A stretch of 64,000 nt of DNA from Panax quinquefolius (lineage: Eukaryota > Streptophyta > Magnoliopsida > Apiales > Araliaceae): assembly GCA_020205615.1 (NCBI GenBank), contig CM035164.1, positions 120,827,767 through 120,891,766 on the forward strand, given 5' to 3'. The position numbers were made by a program, and so were the translations under genes. The notes under the pieces were generated by a model, which saw nothing but the letters and a program-made list of their open reading frames with translations, searched no databases and was not told the origin of the DNA. The first letter of the stretch is position 1; the number at the start of each line of letters is the position of its first letter. Shown here one piece after another: positions 1 to 12,829 of the stretch.

Positions 1-990
1 GGTGGATGTGAAAAGGCAAAAATATAGTCTCTATGTAACTTTGATATAATCACGTTACATTTGCTGTGTGCACTCTGTAGTTACTTCTCCACTCGTACGG
101 TTTATCAGATTGTATAACTTCTCGAAAAAGAAAAAAAAAGTATGACTATATAAGCTATTTGTGAGGTTAAAAATAAAAGGTAAATAAAAGTTCTTGTGCT
201 CCAGGTTACGATTATATGATTACATGCCCGGATTTACATTATATGAATAAGTAGTAACAAACTAAAACAAAAGATAGGCTTGGAGCTCTTGGGTTGGGTG
301 TCATATAGACATGCTTATGCTCGAGTTCGATTCATTGAGACAGTTAAAAAGATATCGAGTAATTTATGAACAATCAAGTCTTCAACAAAATCTATTCAGT
401 TATTGATATAAACATTGATTAAATCTTTGATGTATGTAACCTATATATGTGTTAGGCAGGCTATGTTGTTGACTTTACTTATATTCATCTTTTGTTTCTT
501 AATTTCATTTTGTGCAGGGACTTACGACAACCGGTCCAAGAAAGATCAATTTTTTTCGGTAACAACATAAGTTCGAAAGACGAGTGGAAATACTCACTGT
601 AAATGTGAAAGTTGATACATATTCTAATGTAAGAAAGAAATCATTGTTGTTAAATTCAATAGCTCTGACCTTTCATTTGTATTTCCTTGGAAGAGTCATT
701 TCCTCCCTTGTTGTCTTTTCTATATAATAAAACTTCTTTATCATTTTTGCCAAAAAAGAACTCACCAACTCTAAGGCTTTGCAATTTAGTACTTGTTGGT
801 TTACTGTTTTTGTGTATAGCCTTGTAAGGCGATTTGATTTGATTTCAAAATGATTGTACATCCGAGTTTTTTATTTTTCGAGTCTCAACAAAAGTAACCA
901 TCGGTGACGTATTGCCGTATATAAAGCGGCATTTAGCTTTTACATTCATCGATCACAAATCTGGAAAGGTCGATTGCTTTGCAACTTATG
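1..990. other. Left flank without a recognised gene
   Basis: AT-rich sequence with no open frame resembling a known protein. The only structure I can point to is a possible tRNA-derived SINE, listed separately. The LTR of element 1 begins at 996, directly after the target duplication TTAGA (991-995), so this stretch is the pre-insertion host DNA. Confidence 0.5.
270..410 (+). repeat. Possible tRNA-derived SINE head
   Basis: Around 277-300 there is a box-A-like stretch (TTGGAGCTCTTGGGTTGGG), and about 45 bases later a box-B-like GAGTTCGATTC (about 321-331). The spacing and wording resemble the RNA polymerase III promoter at the head of plant SINEs. I could not find a poly(A) or T-rich tail or flanking duplications, so the right edge is arbitrary. 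It could also be chance similarity. Confidence 0.3.
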
Positions 991-995
991 TTAGA

Positions 996-3713
996 TGTGA
1001 CGCCCCCAAAATAGGTCCATTCCATCCAACCCATTCTGAGTCACTAAATACATGGTACGAAATAACTACAACTTTATTATTACAACATATAAACATGAGT
1101 TTAAATACGAGATATTGCCATCTAGACAATATCCACACATAAATAAATCCCCATCATAATTATTGATACATTATTTTACAAAATGGTGAGGACTACTAAA
1201 CAACTCTCTCTAGAACCTTCATTCCATACCCCAAGCTAGTACTTTCGCTACATTCTCGCCTCCACGAGAAGAAAAATGGAACAACAAGGAAAAGGGTGAG
1301 CTCAACTAGCCCGAAAAGAATATTATGACTAAGATAATATACAACAAATTATCATTAGTCTTCACGGGGAAAAAAACTAATAGAATACAATAGACAACAA
1401 GTTTTTAAACCCAATATTCGCATGATGGAAATAATAATTCATTAGAAGAGTTAAGTAGAGAATGCAACTACTATCTTACATGTATGAATTTAAAAGTTAA
1501 ATCAAATCATCTTTTATCCTGTAACATCAATCAACATACATCCGGAATCAAATATTCATCTTTTGCACTCTGAGGCCAAAGATATTCATCGATTAATCAT
1601 GTTCATCTAAACACTGCATCATCTTTACTACTACGGCCAAAGATATTCTTCAAAATCATTCATCTTTTACCACTCACAGCCAAAGATATTCCATAATATC
1701 ATCATTTAAGATGAAGATGATGAAAATATTTTTAAAGAAACGAATCCAAAGAAACAAAATGACAAGGATTAAGGATTAAGGATTCGTGACTTTGTTTTAT
1801 CCACGTCCAAAATACCTCAAAAATAATCACAAAGGTGTAAAATTCAAGAATGATCAAAACATGGATACAATCAAAGCTAGTATCTGAGAATAGATATTTT
1901 GAATGAAAAGAAAAATTTTTATTTTTCGATTGAATAGTCAGATTCGTGAATATGAATAGTCTGAAGTATACATGAATAATAACTCAGACACCAAAAGATA
2001 GAAATCCCACAAAAACACCTTCACGCTTAGCATAAATAGTACTCGTGAATAGTAACTCGTGAATAGTAACTCATGAATAAGAACCCCAGACATAAAAAAA
2101 GTTCCAAATTTGATAAAAAGTTCCAACCAATATTTCTAAGATAATGATATTGAAGAAATAATATCATTTGAGAATAAAATAACATCCCTTACCTCGAAAA
2201 GACAAGATTTAGTTGAAACAGGATATAAAGCTATGACTTGAACTTGCACCGTATAGCAATACTCAAAGTATACTCAAAATACTCACAAGAATACGCTCGA
2301 TAATATAGAGAGAAAAACTTGATTTACGGTGTGATTTTCAATTCTAACCTAAGCACCTATTTATAGAAATTTGCTTAGAACACCAAAGCGAAAAATTGAA
2401 TATAATAATATTATATATAAACAAAATTCATACGCCCACATCTTGAATCTGAATTCAGCCACCATGCACATATTAAATATGCCTACAACATATAAAAAAT
2501 ATTTTCTTAAAAAACATAATTAAAACTTCCAAAAATTAATTATTTTGAACTTTGGAACTTAAATAATTCATAATAAATAGCCCTTTTATCAGAAGAAAAT
2601 TGAATCTCGCTAATTTTTATAGGAAATTCCATTATCTACAACTTTGCAGAAGGAAGTTTTTCCAAATTCCAAACATGAATTAACCAAAATCCACAAACGG
2701 ACGATTTTACAGGCTATAATCAAATTTCAGTCAATAAATGGGGTCCACCGACACACAAAATATGTGTTAATCATTTAATGCCACAAAAATACTCTTCCTC
2801 CTCATATACTCATATATCCCACATTCATTATAAAAATATCACCGTTAATATATTATTAAAATAGTATATTTAAATGAATTTATTTTATCGGAAAAAGATA
2901 AAATATTAATTTTCAACAATTGTCACATTAAAATTTTCTCCATCTATATCCACATAAAATCAATATTTTCCTCATCATATAAATCAATAATTAATTATTC
3001 ATAAATAATATTACAGAATCACAATCTTGTGACCAGTGCCGCTCCTCGGAAAGAGGGGCTTTCGAATAAGGATCTCTCTTCTTGGCAGCGCGATTAGGTG
3101 ACCAAACCTCTCCTTGAAATGAAACTTTCTAGACATTGCCAATAATGTTATCTAATAATATTATTCGGATAATATGAATTATTGCCGATAATGAAAATCT
3201 TGTAAAATGACAATTATTGAAACAACAACAATATAAAATATCAACGCAACAATTATTAAATCAATAAAATCTTTAAGCGATTAATTACTGTAACAATTAT
3301 TGAGTAGTGTCTTCTTACGTAAGAATCAATAATTGGTGCAATACTGCAAGCTTCTTAGCTTCAACAACGCATATTAGTGTGTTTTAACCACGGGTATTCC
3401 AACGATATTAATTCGTGAATAACTACGCAGATTATTTATAAACAACTTATATTTGTCATTTTCTTCATCCAATCGATTTCAGTTATGGGGCCCACAAAAA
3501 GATCGGTAAATGCGAATATTCCCAGACGGTAGGAATATTCCACGACCAAACGAATATTCCCAAACAATAATGAATATTTTATAACCACTTGCTTATTCAA
3601 AATATTTGCGTATTTTACCCATAACTATCCACATTAATCAAATCAACCCTTACTATTTCAAAATAATAAATAGAGGAAAATAAATTTTATTTATTAATAA
3701 TTTGGGGTCTTCT
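996..3713 (-). repeat. Element 1, 3' LTR (minus orientation)
   Basis: Starts with TGTGACGCCCCC and runs to about 3713, where it meets a purine-rich tract (plus strand ctgacctccctcctt, 3711-3725) that is the element's polypurine tract in reverse. It contains a reversed TATA box (ctatttatag, 2357-2366), an inverse splice-donor-like AGGTAAGGG (complement at about 2186-2194), the short GTGAATAGTAACTC repeats (about 1935-2100) and the longer repeats with the word CAAAGATATTCAT (about 1545-1700). Confidence 0.85.
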
Positions 3714-3727
3714 GACCTCCCTCCTTA

Positions 3728-4830
3728 TGAAATTTCGTCTTGAAATTGGCGTGCGTACTGGTGTTTCGAAAAGATGAGAATACCTCGCTTTCATTTCCGT
3801 TTCCAACTCCCAGGTCATTTCCTCAATAGCATGGTTTCTTTATAAAACTTTAACTTGTGGTATAACCTCGGTACATAAGACATGTTCTTTCATATCCAAG
3901 ATCTTGACAGGTACCTCCTCGTATGTTAAGTCTTTAGCTATCTCGTCCGGTTCTAACTTAATGACGTGGTTCGAGTCGTCCACATATTTACGTAACATCG
4001 ATACGTGAAAAACGTTATGAACACGCGTCATACTTGGCGGTAAAACGAGTCTATAGGCCATAGTTCCTATTCGATTGAGAATTTCAAATGGATTAATAAA
4101 TCGAAGGTTTGAGCTTTCCTCACCTCACCGATTCTCGCTTTTGAAATAACAACTTCTTGCACCTCCTTCTTCAAATTCATCAGCTCCGGTGTGTAGCTTG
4201 AACAACCTTTAACTTTATCGATTAAAGTCGATTATACTCGTATATCATCACGTGGGTACCTAGAGTTTTCATCTCCATCTCTATTATTTGTAAATTATAC
4301 GAAATGAGTCTTTGACAATATCGTACTCGTACTTGTATACGATCTTCTACTCAACACGTCAGCTACCACGTTAAACTTTTCCGGATGGCATGGGTCGAAC
4401 ATGTCTTTGAAATGAGTCTCCTCTTGAGTTCTTGAAGCTCTTCCCAAATTCCTTGCTCCATTCGAATTTTGTATCTCTACGAGTCACCACCGCGTTAATG
4501 GAATAGCGATTCGAGAATATCCTTCAACGAATCTCCGATAATAACCAACTAAGCTTCAAAGCTACTTATTTAGATTCTGACTTAGGTTGTTCTCAATGTG
4601 ACTCATATCCCAACCTTGGATAACACGTTACAATGACACCTATCGCTTTCTTATCGCATTTAATATGGTGTCCCCACGAGAGTCGGCGGTGCATTCCACA
4701 AAGGAAGTCACCAGATAAAGGCTCGGTACCAAATTCTATAGTTGAATTTTAACTCCTCACGAAGTTCAATAGAGCCATTCGATATGAGATTTTAGAAATG
4801 AGTTTTGTCTGGGGTTCAAAGTCGATACAA
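3728..4830 (-). pseudogene. Element 1 RT/RNase H scraps and integrase C-terminal tail
   Basis: After the protease only short pieces of pol survive on the minus strand: an RT N-terminal connection near 4770-4830, a LSWLLSEIR-like piece near 4545, and the end of RNase H (NVVADVLSRRS, near 4340-4370). Most of RT and nearly all of integrase are deleted. The clean frame 3840-4061 reads MAYRLVLPPSMTRVHNVFHV... and ends with a chromodomain-like stretch (KILDMKEHVLCTEVIPQVKVL). This is the usual C-terminal end of chromovirus integrases and parallels 56460-56790 in element 4. Confidence 0.65.
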
Positions 4831-4833
4831 AAT

Positions 4834-5345
4834 TTAATATCGATCTTTGGTAGTAAGCCAAGAAATTCTTCGTGAAATACATCGGGAAAAATCAATAACA
4901 ACAGGAATATTATTCAAATCTGACGTGTCTTTATTCAAATCCATAACATGGACTAAGAAAACTTGACATCCATAATAAACGAATGACTTCATGGCTTGAT
5001 ATGAAAATGTTTGACTACAATGGTTTGATTGCTTGAATTCGAATAACAGGTTGCTTAGGAATATGAAAACTAACAACCTTACAAAAGCAATCAATTTGGC
5101 ATGATGAGTAGTTAACCAATCAATCCCTAAAATCACATCAAAAGCAAGTATCTTTAAATAAATAAGGTCAATAGGTAATGTGATGGTGCCAACTTGGATC
5201 AAACAAGATTTCTAAACAACGAATGTAATGTAAGTTTCTCCTAACGGAGTCTCCATAAATAGGTCAAAGTCTAATTTCTCCATAGTCAAGTTCAAACGTT
5301 GAGCGCAAGCAAGAGAGATAAAAGAATGGGTAGAACCCAGATTCT
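4834..5345 (-). pseudogene. Element 1 aspartic protease remnant
   Basis: The frame at 4834-5202 contains ILAFDVILGIDWLTTHHAK, the conserved second half of a Ty3/gypsy protease, and matches the protease of element 4 (50777 onward) almost residue for residue. The first half, including where the DTGS active-site loop should be (about 5328-5345), carries an extra base and no longer reads through. Retroelement proteases cut the Gag-Pol polyprotein. This copy is inactive. Confidence 0.7.
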
Positions 5346-5399
5346 AGTAAGGTATAAACTTCGCAAGAATTTATAATTAACTAACCCGTGCTAACCGTT

Positions 5400-5816
5400 C
5401 GGGTTACTCGCTTTTTGAGAAGTCACGAAAACGCTCTTCCAATGTCGTTGACTTTGACTTTTACAGTATCCTTTCTCGGTGCCAACGTCCCAACCGGACT
5501 TGATTTCGCTTATAGACAAAATCGAGCTATGTGACCATCTTTTCCACAACTAAAACATACCTTGGAAGGCTTTGAACAGTTTGACCTTATATGTCCCTCC
5601 TCTCTCGCATCTCAGTAGCATCTAACTGGCGATCGTTCTCTTCCCTAGAATTTGTTCTTTGGTGCCGATCTCACTGCCGACGTCTTCCGTCATTGTTAAA
5701 TCTTCTCTTTTAGATTGGACATCTCTTTCCATAATATCAACGCGTCGTGCGGCTTTTACCCATGCATCACTCATTCTCACTGTTCGGTTATTTCTTCTTT
5801 CAAATTTCGATTCCAC
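5400..5816 (-). pseudogene. Element 1 gag nucleocapsid remnant with zinc knuckle
   Basis: On the minus strand the frame carries the basic, Asn/Gly-rich tail of gag (compare KRRFNNDGR in element 4) and then the CCHC zinc knuckle CFSCGKDGHIARFC at 5516-5557. Zinc knuckles bind retroelement RNA for packaging. An earlier knuckle just upstream is damaged. The capsid domain that should precede this region is absent, and stops and frame changes break the reading frame. Confidence 0.6.
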
Positions 5817-5854
5817 TTTTTATCATCTTATACTCTTGCCGAAGAGTGTTTCGT

Positions 5855-6244
5855 TCAAGCATCACATATCGGGTAACATAAGCTTGAATCGTTGCATCCT
5901 TTTGCTCCACGATTTCTGCAATTCTTGACCTTTTCTAACTCATGAATACGATTTTGCAATTCTACATTTTGATCATAAAATACCTCTAATAAACTCTCTT
6001 CAGGTACCTCTTCTTCCTCTTCTTCCTCACTCTCAGCTATTACCTCTGCGACTATCTCGGGTGCAACTATCAATTCTTCACTCACCACACGGATATCTCT
6101 AATTCCTTCTTCGTCTGACATCACATTATCCTGGTTGGCGATTAGAGGTGTCTCCACGATCTCATTCACTCCATTGTTAACGTTCTCAAATTGACCATTC
6201 TTAAAAACTATCATAAAACAAGGGTTAATTAAATAAATTAACAA
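5855..6244 (-). pseudogene. Element 1 gag start joined to an acidic, coiled-coil segment
   Basis: An open frame of 129 codons. Residues about 19-40 (ENVNNGVNEIVETPLIANQ) match the start of the gag of element 3 at 38517. After that the match ends: instead of capsid sequence there is a Glu-rich stretch (roughly residues 55-90, including seven Glu in a row) and then a leucine-spaced segment (VELQNRIHELEKV) that looks like a coiled coil. In a neighbouring frame the coil appears to continue for about 50 more residues. The upstream ATG used by this frame lies ahead of the ancestral gag ATG, which is now out of frame by two inserted bases. The segment resembles the extra ORF of element 2 (16372-17179) in composition and order. 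Its role is unknown. Confidence 0.55.
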
Positions 6245-6386
6245 ATCACATAATACCCTATATTATTACCACCAACCAACAAATAAGCTTAGGTAGGACA
6301 CACTTTAGCGAAGGATTTACTCGTCTCTCCCTCCTAGTTCTATTCCCGATCTCCGCCGAGATCATATCCCTAAGCTCGATACGAAC

Positions 6387-9126
6387 CGTGACGCCCCAAA
6401 ATAGGTCCATTCCATCCAACCCATTCTCAGGTCGCTAAATACATGGTATGTAAATAACTACAACTTTATTATTACAACATATAAACCGTGAGTTTAAATA
6501 CGAGATATTGCCATCTGACAATATCCACACGCAAATAAATCTCCATCATAATTATTGATACATTATTTTACAAAATGGTGAGGACTACTAAACAACTCTC
6601 TCTAGAACCTTCATTCCATACCCCGATTAGTACTCATTTACATTCTCGCCTCCCGAGAAGAAAAATGGAACAACAAGGAAAAAGGGTGAGCTCAACTAGC
6701 CCGATAAAGAATATTATGACTAAGATAATATACAACAAATTATCATTAGTCTTCAACAGGGGAAAAAACTAATAGAATACAATAGACAACAAGTTTTTAA
6801 ACCAATATTCGCGATTGGAAATAATAATTCATTAGAAGAGTTAAGTAGAGAATGCAACTACTATCTTCATGTATGAATTTAAAAGTTCGTCGCCTATCTT
6901 TTATCCACCAGTAACATCAATCAACATACATCCGGAATCAAATATTCATCTTTGCACTACAGGGCCAAAGATATTCATCGATTTATTAAATGTTCATCTA
7001 AACACTGCTCATCTTAGCACTACGCCCAAAGATATTCTTCAGAATCATTCATCTTTGCTACTACAGCCAAAGATATTCCATAATATCATCATTTAAGGTC
7101 AAGATGATGAAAAATATTTTTAAAGAAACGAATCCAAAGAAACAAAATAACAAGGATTAAGGATTAAGGATTCGTACTTTGTTTTATCCACGTCCAAAAA
7201 AACCTCAAAAATAATCACAGTGGTGTAAAATTCAAGAATGATCAAAACATGGATACAATCAAAGTTAGTATCCGAGAATAGATATTTTGGACGAAAAGAA
7301 AAATTTTCATTTTTCTATGAATAGTCTTGTGATTCGTGAATAGTCACGATATCGTGAATAGTCTTAGTATCGTGAATAGTAACTCAAACACCAAAAGATA
7401 GAAATTCCACAAAAACATCTTCACGCTTACGTGAATAGTACTCGTGAATAAGAACTCGTGAATAAGAACTCGTGAATAAGAACTCATGAATAAGTAACCC
7501 AACATGAAAAAGTTCCAAATTTGATAAAAAGTTCCAACCAATATTTCAAATAATGATATTGAAGAAATAATATCATTTGAGAAGAAAATAACATCCCTTA
7601 CCTCGAAAGACAAGATTTAAATAAAAACCTGGATATAAAGGCTATGACTTGAACTTGCACCGTATAGCAATACTCAAAGTATACTCAAAATACTCACAAG
7701 AATACGCTCGATAATATAGAGAGAGAAACTTCAGTTTACGGTGTGATTTTAATTCTAACCCAAGCACCCTATTTATAGAAATTGCTTAGAACACCAAAGC
7801 GAAAATTGAATATAATAATATTATATATAAATAAAATTCATACGCCCACATCTTGAATCTGAATTACATACCATGCACATGTTAAATATGCCTACAACAT
7901 ATAAAAACGTTTTTCTTAAAAAACATAATTAAAATTTCCAAAATTAATTATTTTGAGCTTGAACTTAAATAATTCATAATAAATAGCCCTTTTATCAGAA
8001 AATTCGAATCTCGCGACTTTTTATAGGAAATTCCATTATCTACAACTTTGCAGAAGGAAGTTTTTCCAAATTCCAAACAGAAATTAACCAAAATCTACAA
8101 ACGGACGATTTTACAGGCTATAATTAAATTTCAGTCAATAAATGGAGTCCACCGACACACAAAACATGTGTTAATCATTTAATGCCACAAAAATACTCTT
8201 CCTCCTTATATACTCATATATCCCATATTCATTATAAAAATATCACCGTTAATATATTATTAAAATAATATATTTAAATGAATTATTTTATCAGAAAAAG
8301 ATAAAATATTAATTTTCAACAATTGTCACATTAAAATTTTCTCCATCTATATTCACATAAAATCAATATTTTCCTCATCATATAAATCAATAATTAATTA
8401 TTCACAAATAATATTACGAATCACAAGATCTTGGCTGTGCCGTAGTTCCCAGAAAAGAGGGGCTTTCCAATAAGGATCTCTCACTCTTGGCAATGATTAG
8501 GTGACCAAACCTCTCCTTAGATGAAACTTTCTAGATATTGCCAATAATGTTATCTAATAATATTATTCAGATAATATGAATTATTGCTTCGATAATGAAA
8601 AATACTTTAAATGACAATTATTGAAACAACAACAATATAAAATATCAATGCAAAGAATTATTAAATCAATAAAATATTTGAATAAGAATTCATCGTAACA
8701 ATTATTGAGTAGTGTCTTCTTACGTAAGAATCAATAATTGGTGCGATGACTGCAGTATCTTCTGGCTTCAACAACGCCTTTATTAGTGTGTTTTAACCAC
8801 CGGTATTCCAACAAGATAATCTTGAATAACTACGCCTGTTATTTATAAACAACTTATATTTGTCGTTTTTTCATCCAATCGCTTTTTAGTTATGGGGCCC
8901 ACAAAAGACTACAAGGCAGTGCATTTAATATTCCCAAGCGGTAGGAATATTCCACGACCAAACGAATATTCCCAAACAATAATGAATATTTTATAACCAC
9001 TTGCTTATTCGAAATATTTGCGTATTTTACCCATAACTATCCACATTAATCAAATCAACCCTTACTATTTCAAAATAATAAATAGAGGAAAATAAATTTC
9101 ATTTATTAATAATTTGGGGTCTTACA
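6387..9126 (-). repeat. Element 1, 5' LTR (minus orientation)
   Basis: Nearly parallel to the LTR at 996-3713 through its whole length, with many small indels. The right end reads ggggtcttaca (9116-9126) and is followed by the duplicated TTAGA. Its reversed TATA box is at 7769-7778. The inner end has CG instead of the usual TG (6387-6388). The left and right copies have clearly diverged, so the insertion is not recent. Confidence 0.85.
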
Positions 9127-9131
9127 TTAGA

Positions 9132-11159
9132 TACTCGGCTTATATATTATAGAACATTCTAAGTAACTTTATTTTGTAATTCGTTTCTTAAATTACAACA
9201 ATTCTGGTCCAGTGATGTCATTTAACATTCTAAGTAACTTTATTTACTTGGCGGCTTGAACAAAACTTATTATTTTTTTATCGTAATTTTGACTTGAGAG
9301 GATAAGGTGGAAACCGAGAAAATAAAGAAGTGGAATATAGGCTTACTTAACCCATGTTTTAAGGTCAATAATTGAAAAGACATTTTCTTATCTCGATCCA
9401 TTCTCAAGCCTCATTATTTTTTTAATAAATGGTTTGGACACATTATTTTACTAAAATCAAGTCCTAACTGGGTCGGACTAAATAAATTGTTGTAATGCCG
9501 CACATTTTCTGCTTTCTTGGGGAATGCAATTCTTATGGACTCTCACTTGGATCCAAGGCATTAAGAAATGAATCTTATTCCTAAGCAAATTATTTATTAA
9601 CAAATCAATAACAATTAAAGGAATTGACCTTGAAACAAATATTTTACATGAAGTCAAGTAATTACGGAGAATTGCTAGTGTTATTTTATTCATTCGGTTT
9701 ATCCTCACCGATGTGTACTACCTTCATCACCATGCAGACCATCAATTCCAAAGATTGGCCCGAATCCAACCCCTCTGTTGGAGCTTCTTTGCAATTATTG
9801 GTGAAAAGGTCTAGCTTTTGGTGGTGAAATTGGATTTGATCTGCCATCTTCTTCTTTCACAAAATGCAATCTTTGGGATAAGCTTCAACAGCGATTTTAT
9901 CATGCAGCATTAATCTCAGTATATATCTGCAAGTCTCTTGGTATTTGATAATTGATTAAGATGCACTTTTTATTTTCCCAGTGTTTTATTGATCCATGTG
10001 CCCCTATTACAAAGCTTTTCAACTGACTGGTATGAATAAAAGAATATTAGACTTATCTGCTGCTATTCCTCACTAATAAAAGGGATCCAAAATGACTGAT
10101 TTCCTTTAAAAATTGATTGCTTCAAGTTTAATTACATAAAATAGAGTGTCTTGAATAGCTGTACATGCGCTTTTATTACAAAGTTTACCTTGTTGGAGTT
10201 TTATACAATCTCAGGTATAGAAAACTTATCCAGAAACAGTGGTCAAGGAATTGGTATTAGTTGCCAACAATTTAACCTAGAGTGGGGATTGGTTTGGACC
10301 TTGGTGACTTGAATGGTATGAGAATTCAAAGCAGATCGCATACTCAAAATAAATTTAACCTTCTTTTATACATATACTAACATAGTACACCATTGTTAGA
10401 TTGCTCAAAATCTCCATTCATTTATGGATATTTTTATCCAAAAGATGCCTTTGGAATGGATTGAATAAGCAAATTGTTAGCTCCTTTTGATTATCCAAAA
10501 AAGGCTATGGACGAGATAAATCACCTACGTGAAGTTTCTTCAAAAAATCTTCTTATTGATAATTTTCTTCTATTAGTGGGAAAGTATGAACATTTTCAAT
10601 TATTTTTAAATAGTTTTGGTTGAGGTATTTACTGATAGCTATATTTTTGTCTTTATTCTTCATTAATATTTCTCTTAATTTAAGTTCGTCAGTTTCATCC
10701 TTTCTTATTCCTCATCTTATTGAAATTGAATTTTGGTGTTTCTCTCTTGCGACATAAAGTTTACACGCCTGACCTCGACTTTCTTGAAGAAAATGATGAT
10801 AAAGTGGATCTAACACTGACACACTTTATTCCTTCTAGTTCATTGTTATTCGCTTCGGTTTTCTTATGTTAGTTAATAAATTTTGTAGATACTATGGTTC
10901 TTAGGAGACCAAGACACAATTACAAATTTTGTAGTTATTGTGACTTGAGTATTATCTATTTATATGTGAAATATTAATTTTATTAGTTCTTTATACATTA
11001 TCTTATCAATTAGTTTGAAACAAGTATGACAAATTTATATTTACTTGAAAAATAAATTTAATATTTCTTATAGAGATTAATAATAATAATAAATATGAAA
11101 TCACCGATTTGAAAATCAATTATAATTTTCAATGAATTTTGATTATTAAGCAATTAATT
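9132..11159. other. Stretch without recognised genes
   Basis: About 2 kb of AT-rich sequence. Open frames here are short and show no motif I recognise. A 22-base direct repeat (first half AACATTCTAAG) occurs at 9153-9174 and 9223-9244. Part of it may belong to the CACTA element whose right end is at 11598, but the other terminus was not found. Confidence 0.45.
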
Positions 11160-11598
11160 TTTTATTTACAAATTTATAATTTGTGAAGGAATTTTTCTGT
11201 CACTAAATTGAAGAAAGATTCTTAATTTATAATTAGTGAAGGAAAATATTCTCTCGTTAAATAAATTTGTTCTTCACAATATATTATTTGTGAGGGAATT
11301 AAGTTATTCACTAATTTCAAATAGTCCTTCTTAAAATATTGTTTGTGAAGGAAACCAATCTTTCACTAAATAATAATATTCCATTACTAAATATAATTTG
11401 TGAAGGAATAAGTTATTCACAATATATCCTTCACAAAAAATATTTAGTTACTACTTAGCGAAGGATACTCAATTGCGAGGAGGTCTAATGCGAGCACTCG
11501 TGTGAAGGAAAAATTTCTTCGCAATAAATCACTTGTGAGAGATATAGGGTCTCTATTGAAGGATTTGTCCTTCACTAGAGGCCATTTTTGGTGTAGTG
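11160..11598. mobile_element. CACTA (En/Spm-type) transposon terminus
   Basis: Read on the minus strand, the sequence starting at 11598 is CACTACACCAAAAATGGCC, the typical terminal inverted repeat of plant CACTA transposons. Inward from it lie many copies, in both directions, of a short word close to TTGTGAAGGAA (for example near 11184, 11231, 11287, 11342, 11398, 11430 and 11501). Repeated subterminal motifs are characteristic of these elements and are the transposase binding sites in the known family members. I did not find the opposite terminus or any transposase, so this may be a truncated or non-autonomous copy. Confidence 0.7.
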
Positions 11599-11639
11599 AT
11601 AGTACCTTCATATATACCTCTATTTTTAATTTAGTCATG

Positions 11640-12798
11640 CAAGTATTATCAATCTTGCCCCACTTACCCTAATAGTACATGCATGTGAATCAATAGTACA
11701 TACATGTGAACAAATAGTTATAAGCATGTGAATTAATAGCAATTAATTGCTCATTTATCTAATTAATTACCCGATTGGTTAATATAACCTCCAGACATCC
11801 ATTATTATCGAAATAGATGTTGATTTCCACTAATAGTAATAATCCCAACACAATGGAATTATCAATTTCATCTTTAATCAACACGAACTTATTCATCATT
11901 AATATTATAACTCACAATATTTAACAACCAGATCATTCCCAGGAAAGAGGGGGTTTTCGATAAGGATTTCTCCCCATTGGCGAGCAATTAGGTGACCAAA
12001 CATCTCTTCGACAGAACTTTCTAGACATTGTTAATATTGTAAATAATAATATGAATAACTTTGTCGTCTCAATTATTGATTTAATAATAATAAATATTAT
12101 GCAGATGATACTGTGACAATAATTGAATCAATAATTAGAGAGATATTTGTTAGGTTTGTAATATTCATGAACGCAATCAAATTGCACAAAATAAGCGGTA
12201 ACGTGAAAAAATAGAGTTTTAAAATTTTACAAACCATATACCCGGATCACCCTTTATGCACAATTATTAATTAAACGAAAAAGAAAGAACAAAAATTATA
12301 CCCTTGAAGATTCAAGCTTCCTCAGGTACAAGTTCACCTCCAATCCTTTTCGCGTTCAACTTGAATCCACTGGGTTTGGTTCCTTCCTTTGATCAACGTT
12401 AGCCACCCAAGTGTTTGGCCTCTAGAGGTGATCCACCAAGGAAGAAGAAAGATTCAAGAAGATGAGTGTTTGGCAAAACCCTAGTTTTTCTATCTATCAT
12501 AGAAAATGAGCGTACTTTCCAAACTATTGGAATTACGTCTGTTGTGAAAAAGTCAACAACAACTCTACACCCATAATAAGAATCCTCTTATTTATATATG
12601 TGGGCAACCCTCCTTAACAATTAAGGAATTGAGTTTTATTTTAATTAATTAAACTCATTTAATTAATTATGCTCCCAATCTTATTAGGAATAATTAATTA
12701 AAATCTTTTAATTAATTAGCCTCCTAATCTTATTAGGAATAAATGTGAGTACTTTTATTAATTAATTCCCAAACTCCTTTAAGAATTAAATAATAATA

Positions 12799-12829
<31 letters not shown>

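Larger units (their letters stand above)
996..9126 (-). mobile_element. Element 1: internally deleted Ty3/gypsy LTR retrotransposon with target duplication
   Basis: Two LTRs of about 2.7 kb in the same (minus) orientation enclose a short 2.7 kb interior. The five bases TTAGA at 991-995 are repeated at 9127-9131, exactly outside the TG...CA ends, so this is one complete insertion. Read on the minus strand the interior gives a degenerate primer-binding site (6374-6384), a gag-like start, an acidic coiled-coil segment, a zinc knuckle, protease, scraps of RT/RNase H and an integrase C-terminal tail. Most of the capsid, RT and integrase cores are missing, so it cannot move on its own. The chromodomain-like tail and primer-site type point to the chromovirus branch of Ty3/gypsy; the exact clade is inference. 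Confidence 0.9.
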
